From positions 1 to 64,000 of the forward strand of contig CAMCXI010000009.1 of NCBI GenBank assembly GCA_945883335.1: 64,000 bases of DNA. The letters run 5' to 3'. Each line of letters begins with the position of its first letter. Positions within the stretch are counted from its first letter, which is position 1. Below are positions 58,566 through 64,000 of the stretch, in pieces. The notes under the pieces are model-generated. The model was not told the origin of the DNA, did no database searches, and was given only the letters and a program-made list of their open reading frames with translations. Source of the stretch: Candidatus Methylopumilus universalis. GTDB taxonomy: Bacteria; Pseudomonadota; Gammaproteobacteria; Burkholderiales; Methylophilaceae. Made by a program: the position numbers and the translations under genes.

Positions 58566-58793
58566 ATGAAGAAACGCCAGCTTCTATTAGTCGCATTCTT
58601 TCTTTGCACAGTCTGCGGATGCAAAGCCCAACCACACCCGATGGTTGGAGAAGACAAAGATGCCCATGGCTGTATCGCATCTGCTGGCTATCAATGGTGC
58701 GGCAAAGAAAAACAATGTTTGAGAAGTTGGGAGCTATCGGCGCAAAAAGGTTTTAATAATAGCCAAGAAGATTTTATTCGCCATTGCTATTAA
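58566..58793 (+). CDS. Small lipoprotein with conserved Cys/Trp motif
   Basis: A 75-residue protein with a signal peptide (MKKRQLLLVAFFLCTVCGC) and a plausible lipobox VCGC at Cys19. The mature domain has the striking pattern HGCIASAGYQWCGKEKQCLRSWE, in short CIASAGYQWC followed by KQCLRSWE, seen at the ends of small secreted bacterial proteins; a further Cys is the penultimate residue. Its function is unknown. The ATG follows the aldolase stop codon at once, so it may share the operon. Its 3' end overlaps the convergent FemAB-like gene by 20 bases. Confidence 0.65.
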   Translation: MKKRQLLLVAFFLCTVCGCKAQPHPMVGEDKDAHGCIASAGYQWCGKEKQCLRSWELSAQKGFNNSQEDFIRHCY

Positions 58794-59952
58794 CAATAAA
58801 GCTTTGACTTGAAGCGAGGTTTAATTTGAATGGAGCCCGCTGTTCAAGCTCGTTCGTATATTCAGCGACCCCGACTGACTCCCGTATTAAAAAGTCTTCT
58901 ATTAATTGAGCAAATTCTGGATCTGCAATTTGATGAAATGAGCAGGTAGCTGTAGGCTTAAACCCACGTGCTAACTTATGTTCACCTTGCGCGCCGCCCT
59001 CAAAGAAGCGCATTTTCTCCTCAATGCAAAACTCCTGCGCTTGATAATAACAAAGCTCGAAGTGCAAATTGGGGACATATTGCATGCATCCCCAATAGCG
59101 ACCGTACAAGGTCTTTTGATCGTAGAAATTAAGTGCGCTCGCGATTGGCACACCATCAAGAGTGGCGATAACCAACAAAATATTTGCAGGCATACTGAGC
59201 GCGATGCTTTTAAAAAAATCCAATGAGAGATATGGCTTAGAACGATGCTCTAAATAAGTATTTTGGTAACACTGATAAAAAAATTCCCATTCCTCCTCAG
59301 TGATATCTTGACCTTTAATCCGCCTACAGATCACTCCAGCAGCATCTACTTTCCGACGCTCTTGCTTAATCTTCTTTCGTTTTTCTTGGTTGAGCTGACT
59401 TAAAAACGCATCAAAACTCTGAAAATCCTCATTTTCCCATCGAAACTGTACCCCGTGACGTTGCATCCACCCTGCTTGCTTAAGTAATGCCGCTGAATCT
59501 TGATCTGGAAACAAGACATGTATAGATGACAATTGATGCTTGTGCATTACTTCTAATAAGGCCTGCAACATCAGGGATTGAATTGCTGAGGCGTTTGCAA
59601 CATCCGCAACTAAAATACGTGCGCTCGTGACAGGACTAAAAGGAATGGCGGCAATTAACTTAGGGTAATAGTTTAGGCCATTACGCTGATAGGCCTCGGC
59701 CCATGACCAATCGAAAACATATTCGCCATAAGAGTGTGACTTCACATATAAGGGTATTGCACCAACTAGCTGCCCATCGTCATGAACAACTAATGGACGC
59801 GATTGCCACCCTGTGCCATGTCCAACAGAGTTTGAGGTTTCTAGTGCGCTCAAAAAAGCATGGCTGAGCAGAGGCATGCCACTTGTTAAGGCGTTCCAAC
59901 TTTGCGCGTCAATGCACTGAACACTCTCTGCGATTTCTAAGGTTAAACTCAT
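58774..59952 (-). CDS. FemAB/GNAT-like protein (PF04339-type)
   Basis: A 392-residue soluble protein. Its features, such as FDWSWAEAYQRNGLNYYPKL, VHVLFPDQDS-like middle residues, QLNQEKRKKIKQERRKV and LSLDFFKSI, then FFEGGAQGEHKLARGF at the C-terminus, agree with the GNAT/FemAB-like family (DUF482, PF04339) found in proteobacteria and proposed to act on peptidoglycan or other amide acceptors. The function is unproved. The start at 59952 is chosen because the frame's only upstream start codon is TTG and lacks a ribosome site. The gene is divergent from the sorbosone-dehydrogenase-like lipoprotein. Confidence 0.8.
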   Translation of the reverse strand: MSLTLEIAESVQCIDAQSWNALTSGMPLLSHAFLSALETSNSVGHGTGWQSRPLVVHDDGQLVGAIPLYVKSHSYGEYVFDWSWAEAYQRNGLNYYPKLIAAIPFSPVTSARILVADVANASAIQSLMLQALLEVMHKHQLSSIHVLFPDQDSAALLKQAGWMQRHGVQFRWENEDFQSFDAFLSQLNQEKRKKIKQERRKVDAAGVICRRIKGQDITEEEWEFFYQCYQNTYLEHRSKPYLSLDFFKSIALSMPANILLVIATLDGVPIASALNFYDQKTLYGRYWGCMQYVPNLHFELCYYQAQEFCIEEKMRFFEGGAQGEHKLARGFKPTATCSFHQIADPEFAQLIEDFLIRESVGVAEYTNELEQRAPFKLNLASSQSFIVNSNGE

Positions 59953-60022
59953 CTTTTGAGAATACAATAGAAAACGAATAATTCAACACGCTTTTTTTAA
60001 AACAAACGCACTCCACATCAAA

Positions 60023-61342
60023 ATGATCATCAATATGACGAAAAAAATAGTGTTATGTCTTTTAATTAGCGCGCTATTAGCTTGCCAATTTATACCAAAA
60101 TCTTCTGAGCAGCTTCAAAGTGTCGGTTTGCATCCCACCCTCCCTGAGCCAAGCTTGTCTATGATTCCTACCGTCAATATTGCAAAGGCATCTGAATGGC
60201 CAGATGGCTTAATGCCTAGTGTGAAAGCGGGATTAACCGTTAATCTATACTCGAAAGCATTGGTGCATCCTCGTTGGCTTTATGTGCTGCCAAATGGCGA
60301 TGTTTTAGTCGCACAAAGCAACAAACAGCCCTCTCAAAAAACCAAGGGCTTAAAAGCCTTGGTCACAGAGTTCGTCATGAAAATAGCCGGTGCTGGCAGG
60401 GACAGCCCAGACAAAATAACGTTACTGAGAGATCATGATCATGATGGAATTGCAGAATTATCCACTGACTTCTTAAGCGATCTCCACTCCCCTTTTGGCA
60501 TGGCACTCATCGGAAACGACTTATATGTTGCCAATACCAATGCCATCGTTCGTTTTCATTACGAAGCTGGCCAAACAAGCATTAATACTGAGCAGCATCT
60601 CCCAGAGAAAGTGATTGACCTCCCAGAGGGGGAGCTTAATCATCACTGGACTAAAAATCTGATGGCTTCCCCAGATGGATCTAAGCTTTACGTCACTGTT
60701 GGCTCGAACAGCAATATTGGAGAAAACGGACTAGCCAATGAATTTGACCGTGCCGCAATCTGGGAAGTGGATCTTCAAACAAAGCAGAAGAATATTTTTG
60801 CTTCAGGGCTTAGAAATCCCAATGGTCTTGCTTGGCATCCAAACACAGGAAAGCTTTGGACAGTAGTCAACGAGCGTGATGAACTTGGGAATGATTTGGT
60901 TCCGGACTATCTCACCTCCGTTCATGAGGGTGATTTTTTTGGCTGGCCATATGTGTATTATGGTGATCAAAAAGATCCAAGGGTCAAAGAGATGATGCCC
61001 TCAGGGTTACGGCCTCGAAGCCCAGATTACGCATTAGGCGCTCACGTTGCAGCGCTTGGATTAGTGTTCTCTAACCAGTCAGCTTTTAATAAAAACATCG
61101 GTTTAGGCGCATTTATCAGTGAGCATGGCTCGTGGAATAGAAAACCAAGAAGCGGATATAAAGTGGTGTTTGTTCCTTTTAAAAACAATCAACCCGATGG
61201 CATGCCCATTGATGTTGTCACAGACTTTGTCGTCAACGATGAAGCTCGCGGAAGACCAGTAGGATTGGCGATTGATCAAGATGGCAATCTACTAATTGCT
61301 GACGATGTCGGTAACCGCGTTTGGCGAGTACGCCCAAAATAG
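60023..61342 (+). CDS. Sorbosone dehydrogenase-like (PQQ/GDH-type beta-propeller) lipoprotein
   Basis: A 439-residue lipoprotein: the signal ends with lipobox LLAC (Cys21 from this start; a second Met at residue 5 is equally good). The rest is a six-bladed beta propeller of the glucose/L-sorbosone dehydrogenase type: [68 protein letters not shown] and [13 protein letters not shown] are typical. Members use PQQ to oxidise sugars or aldehydes at the periplasmic face, though some homologues lack known activity. No PQQ synthesis genes are near. Confidence 0.85.
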   Translation: MIINMTKKIVLCLLISALLACQFIPKSSEQLQSVGLHPTLPEPSLSMIPTVNIAKASEWPDGLMPSVKAGLTVNLYSKALVHPRWLYVLPNGDVLVAQSNKQPSQKTKGLKALVTEFVMKIAGAGRDSPDKITLLRDHDHDGIAELSTDFLSDLHSPFGMALIGNDLYVANTNAIVRFHYEAGQTSINTEQHLPEKVIDLPEGELNHHWTKNLMASPDGSKLYVTVGSNSNIGENGLANEFDRAAIWEVDLQTKQKNIFASGLRNPNGLAWHPNTGKLWTVVNERDELGNDLVPDYLTSVHEGDFFGWPYVYYGDQKDPRVKEMMPSGLRPRSPDYALGAHVAALGLVFSNQSAFNKNIGLGAFISEHGSWNRKPRSGYKVVFVPFKNNQPDGMPIDVVTDFVVNDEARGRPVGLAIDQDGNLLIADDVGNRVWRVRPK

Positions 61343-61356
61343 ACTGTATAGATAAC

Positions 61357-61383
61357 AAAAAACCAGCACTAAGCTGGTTTTTT
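61357..61383. terminator. Bidirectional rho-independent terminator
   Basis: CCAGC (61363-61367), loop ACTAA and GCTGG (61373-61377), with A6 before and T6 after; it ends the dehydrogenase-like gene (+) and the tRNA-Pro unit (-). Confidence 0.88.
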
Positions 61384-61398
61384 GTAAATGTTGTTTTT

Positions 61399-61475
61399 TG
61401 GTCGGAACGGCAAGATTTGAACTTGCGACCCCTTGTCCCCCAGACAAGTACGCTACCAGGCTGCGCTACGCCCCG
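61399..61475 (-). tRNA. tRNA-Pro (anticodon GGG)
   Basis: A 77-nt minus-strand sequence with acceptor CGGGGCG/CGTTCCG, D arm GCGC-AGCCTGGTA-GCGT type, anticodon arm CTTGT-CTGGGGG-ACAAG giving anticodon GGG (reads CCC), T arm GCAAG-TTCAAAT-CTTGC, encoded CCA. It follows ihfA and the MerR-type gene, the conserved place for this tRNA in proteobacteria. Confidence 0.95.
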
Positions 61476-61563
61476 ATCAGGTTGCCGCAAGCGCGACAAG
61501 CTGTCCATTATAGCTTAAAGCGTTACGCTGACGAAGCCCTAACGATTGTCAGAAAACAGATTA

Positions 61564-61980
61564 CTAATCGACTTTTAAGATCGCTGAAATTTCAGTGAGT
61601 TCAGTGCGCAAGTTTTGCACCTCTAACCCAGCATCTTGGCTTAATGGCGCAGCGCTTAAACCATCAATAACATCGCCTTCGGCAGGCTTACTCTTTTCAG
61701 ACTTGAGGCGACCTTTTGCATCAAGCAGATTACGGGCGCCACTAATAGTGAAGCCATCATCATACAGAAGTGCACGAATGCGGCGAATAAGGAGAACTTC
61801 GTGGTGCTGATAGTAACGACGGTTGCCACGACGTTTGACTGGGCTTAGTTGGGTAAATTCTTGTTCCCAATAGCGCAAGACGTGCGGCTTTACCCCACAA
61901 AATTCGCTGACTTCACCAATCGTGAAATAGCGTTTTGCAGGAATCGGTGGAAGCTCGGTATTAAGCGCTTGCTCCGCCAT
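61564..61980 (-). CDS. MerR-family transcriptional regulator
   Basis: A 138-residue regulator. The N-terminal winged HTH starts at [25 protein letters not shown] (in two motifs) and includes [19 protein letters not shown]; a short helical C-terminal tail follows, with no metal-binding Cys set, so the effector is unknown. It belongs to the small MerR group that sits next to ihfA in pheST-ihfA regions. Its start lies 20 bases inside the ihfA 3' end. Confidence 0.9.
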   Translation of the reverse strand: MAEQALNTELPPIPAKRYFTIGEVSEFCGVKPHVLRYWEQEFTQLSPVKRRGNRRYYQHHEVLLIRRIRALLYDDGFTISGARNLLDAKGRLKSEKSKPAEGDVIDGLSAAPLSQDAGLEVQNLRTELTEISAILKVD

Positions 61981-62263
61981 AAGTTTCCTCTACCTTGCTT
62001 TTTAGTTTTTGACTGGCATGAAAGGTCACAACACGACGCGCTGTAATTGGAATTTCTTCGCCTGTTTTTGGATTGCGGCCTGGACGCTCAGATTTTTTAC
62101 GCAATTCAAAGTTACCGAAGCCAGATAGCTTAACGGTATCGCCAGACTCAAGCGCAATACGAATCTCTTCGAAAAATGCTTCGACCATATCTTTAGCTTC
62201 ACGCTTATTCAGACCAACTTGGTCGAACAACATTTCTGCCATATCTGCTTTTGTGAGTGTCAT
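61961..62263 (-). CDS. ihfA: Integration host factor subunit alpha
   Basis: IhfA with IhfB bends DNA and organises many regulatory and recombination sites. The 100-residue protein starts [20 protein letters not shown] and has the DNA-inserting proline in [20 protein letters not shown] (beta-arm), plus [17 protein letters not shown]. The start at 62263 is fixed by AAGGA 6 bases upstream; a TTG two codons before is not needed. It lies between pheT and the MerR gene, as in other proteobacteria. Confidence 0.97.
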   Translation of the reverse strand: MTLTKADMAEMLFDQVGLNKREAKDMVEAFFEEIRIALESGDTVKLSGFGNFELRKKSERPGRNPKTGEEIPITARRVVTFHASQKLKSKVEETYGGASA

Positions 62264-62383
62264 GCCCAATCCTTAACTACATTCTTGAATTATCTATAAA
62301 TTTACTATCGATGATATTTTAGAATCATACAGTTATTTAACACCATTTAACAATACTTATGTTTTTTAACAAATACTTGGAGG

Positions 62384-64000
62384 CTATCTTAACTCTGCGC
62401 CGAACTGTTTTTTAACCACATCAAGCAAGCTCACCATTACATTATCTGCGTCTGCATCAACCAATGACTTCTGATCATCCTGCATCATTACGAAGAATGC
62501 CAAACTCTTTTGATTTTCCGCAATTCCCTTGCCGCGATACACATCAAACAAGCCAATTTCAGTGACAAATTCAACATTTGCACCCTGCATCGCATTTAAC
62601 AATTCACTCACAGCAACTTTTTCCTCAACCAACACTGCCATATCACGGCGAATTGGAGGGAATTTAGACACTTCCGAGTAAGCTGGCACTTTACATTGTT
62701 GTAATGCCGCAAAATCAAGCTCAAACAAAACCGCTCCCTTCGGCAATTGATAATGCTGTTGCCATTTTGGATGTAACTTACCAATCCAGCCAATGGCTTT
62801 ACCGTCAAGCATGACTTTTGCGCTTTGGCCAGGATGCAAGGCTGGGTGCTCTGCTGCAACATATTCTGCACGACCGAAGGTTAAATGATCCACATCGGCT
62901 TTGACATCGTAAAAATCAACACTGCGTGCCGCCTCACCCCATTGCTCTGGCAACGAATCGCCATAAGCCAAACCTGAAATACGTGTAGTTTCAGCATAAG
63001 TATTATTAGCGGCATCATGATAGGTTGGACCGATTTCAAACAATCGCACACGCGTTTGTTGACGATTTAAGTTATAAACCAACGCATCCAGCAAGCCGCC
63101 CCAAATAGATGAGCGCATCACACTCAAATTGCTCGCAATTGGATTCTTTAACTTAATTGGATTGGCATTCGCCAATAAATCGTGCTCCCAGCTTTCATCC
63201 ACAAAGCTATAGGTCACGACCTCTTGGTAATCGTTCGCAACCAATGCGTTTTGGAAAACATGACGCGCCGCACGGCCTTCAGACGAAGGTAGCATCCGCA
63301 AATCAGCTATTGGCGCGATTGCTGGGATACTGTCATAACCATGTAAGCGTGCGATTTCTTCAATCAAATCTTCTTCACGCTCGATATCGAATCGATAACT
63401 AGGCGGTGACACTTCAAACACCCCCGCTTTTAACACGTAAGCAAAACCCAGCTGGTCAAACAACTTAGCAACTAATCTTTCTTCTAAAGTGATGCCTAGG
63501 ATTGAATTTAATTTCGCCATACGGAGCTTAGTTGGAACGCGCACTGGCATTGCGCCCTTGACTGCCGTCACAGGACCCGCTTGACCGCCGCAAATCTCAA
63601 GAACAAGCGCTGTTGCTCGTTCTAATGCTTGCAGAGTTCTGCCGTAATCCACGCCACGCTCAAAACGATAAGATGAGTCTGTGCTAATGCCGAAACGACG
63701 GCCTTTCCCAGCAATGGTATCAGGCGTAAAGAATGCGCTTTCCAAGAAAATATCTTGTGTACTATCTGAAACAGCTGTTGATGACCCGCCCATGACGCCT
63801 GCAAACGCAATCGCGCCGATGCTATCAGCAATTACCAACATATCTTTATCAAGCTTCACCGATTGCTGGTTAAGCAAAGCCATCTCTTCGCCCTGGCTTG
63901 CCCAGCGCACATGAATATCGCCAGATAATTTCGCCGCGTCGAAGGCATGCATAGGCTGACCAAGCTCAAGTAACACATAGTTCGTAATGTCAACAATGGC
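62384..64000 (-). CDS. pheT: Phenylalanine-tRNA ligase beta subunit (partial)
   Basis: The C-terminal 538 codons of PheT; the 5' part lies beyond the right edge. Reading frame continues to the last base: AIVDITNYV, LLELGQPMHAFDAAKL. Visible domains are the B3/4 editing region (FAGVMGGSSTAVSD, FGISTDSSYRFERGVD), the B5 domain (RFDIEREEDLIEEIARLHGYD), the aminoacyl-fold core (VVTYSFVDE, NPIASNLSVMRSSI) and the FDX anticodon-binding domain (FPPIRRDMAVLVEE) at the end. It heads the pheT-ihfA-merR-tRNA-Pro unit with a 120-base gap before ihfA. Confidence 0.97.
   Translation of the reverse strand, partial: AIVDITNYVLLELGQPMHAFDAAKLSGDIHVRWASQGEEMALLNQQSVKLDKDMLVIADSIGAIAFAGVMGGSSTAVSDSTQDIFLESAFFTPDTIAGKGRRFGISTDSSYRFERGVDYGRTLQALERATALVLEICGGQAGPVTAVKGAMPVRVPTKLRMAKLNSILGITLEERLVAKLFDQLGFAYVLKAGVFEVSPPSYRFDIEREEDLIEEIARLHGYDSIPAIAPIADLRMLPSSEGRAARHVFQNALVANDYQEVVTYSFVDESWEHDLLANANPIKLKNPIASNLSVMRSSIWGGLLDALVYNLNRQQTRVRLFEIGPTYHDAANNTYAETTRISGLAYGDSLPEQWGEAARSVDFYDVKADVDHLTFGRAEYVAAEHPALHPGQSAKVMLDGKAIGWIGKLHPKWQQHYQLPKGAVLFELDFAALQQCKVPAYSEVSKFPPIRRDMAVLVEEKVAVSELLNAMQGANVEFVTEIGLFDVYRGKGIAENQKSLAFFVMMQDDQKSLVDADADNVMVSLLDVVKKQFGAELR

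Noticed and set aside
61398-61598. Short plus-strand reading frames starting around [11 protein letters not shown] opposite tRNA-Pro
   Set aside because: This is the well-known artefact of translating the antisense of a proline tRNA; the cloverleaf on the minus strand explains the sequence.

Overview
This window reads as ordinary, densely packed chromosome of a betaproteobacterium, most plausibly a Methylophilaceae-type methylotroph (Methylotenera/Methylophilus relatives). The placement rests on protein character and gene order: rpoE-rseABC-mucD-lepAB-rnc-era-recO-pdxJ-acpS in one run, a DUF1841 gene, an E. coli-type rnfABCDGE-nth operon, and pheT-ihfA-merR-tRNA-Pro. It is inference; no database was searched. 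I see no insertion sequence, prophage, CRISPR array or classical defence island. Both window edges cut genes (acnB at the left, pheT at the right).

Layout. 0-5.6 kb: 5' end of acnB with a clear sigma70 promoter, a small secreted EF-hand protein, then purB-wrbA-DUF2069-surE-pcm-nlpD ending in a strong terminator exactly where rpoS would usually follow. 5.6-9.8 kb: a minus-strand block of redox/stress genes (thioredoxin-like protein, nitroreductase, old yellow enzyme, YceI, pirin) and divergent tadA. 9.8-14.5 kb: a Bax-inhibitor-1-like membrane protein, then a compact operon with a cytoplasmic YkuD protein, two peptide-type ABC permeases and NagZ, which together suggest muropeptide recycling. 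14.5-27.8 kb: htpG with a recognisable sigma32 promoter, tcdA, and the long acpS to rpoE minus-strand cluster, headed by a sigmaE-type promoter in front of rpoE. 27.9-36 kb: nadB, DUF1841, nth and the Rnf complex. 36-45 kb: dapA-bamC, a metallo-hydrolase, a repeat-rich small lipoprotein, a YcfD-type oxygenase, slyD, an unknown protein and mutS. 45-52.7 kb: small secreted protein, phhB-like gene, nhaD, tRNA-Lys(CUU), phosphoglucomutase, ycaO, phosphomannomutase and iscX. 52.8-58.8 kb: glyA-nrdR-ribD-tatD, an AT-rich intergenic region with three DnaA-box-like sites and several inverted repeats, then mtnA with a FucA-like class II aldolase. 58.8-64 kb: FemAB/GNAT-like protein, a sorbosone-dehydrogenase-like lipoprotein, tRNA-Pro(GGG), a MerR-type regulator, ihfA and pheT.

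Functional threads. Envelope maintenance is prominent: the sigmaE system with its anti-sigma factor, RseB and a DegP-type protease; BamC; NlpD; signal peptidase; and the probable peptidoglycan-recycling operon. Energy and redox functions include Rnf and NhaD. One-carbon, nucleotide and cofactor supply is represented by glyA, purB, ribD, pdxJ, nadB and nrdR. The mtnA-aldolase pair suggests salvage of SAM by-products through the DHAP-shunt type of pathway.

I found no clearly new system. The points most worth a second look are the YkuD-permease-NagZ operon, the mtnA-aldolase pair, the DnaA-box region upstream of mtnA, and the two stress-sigma promoters read directly from sequence.
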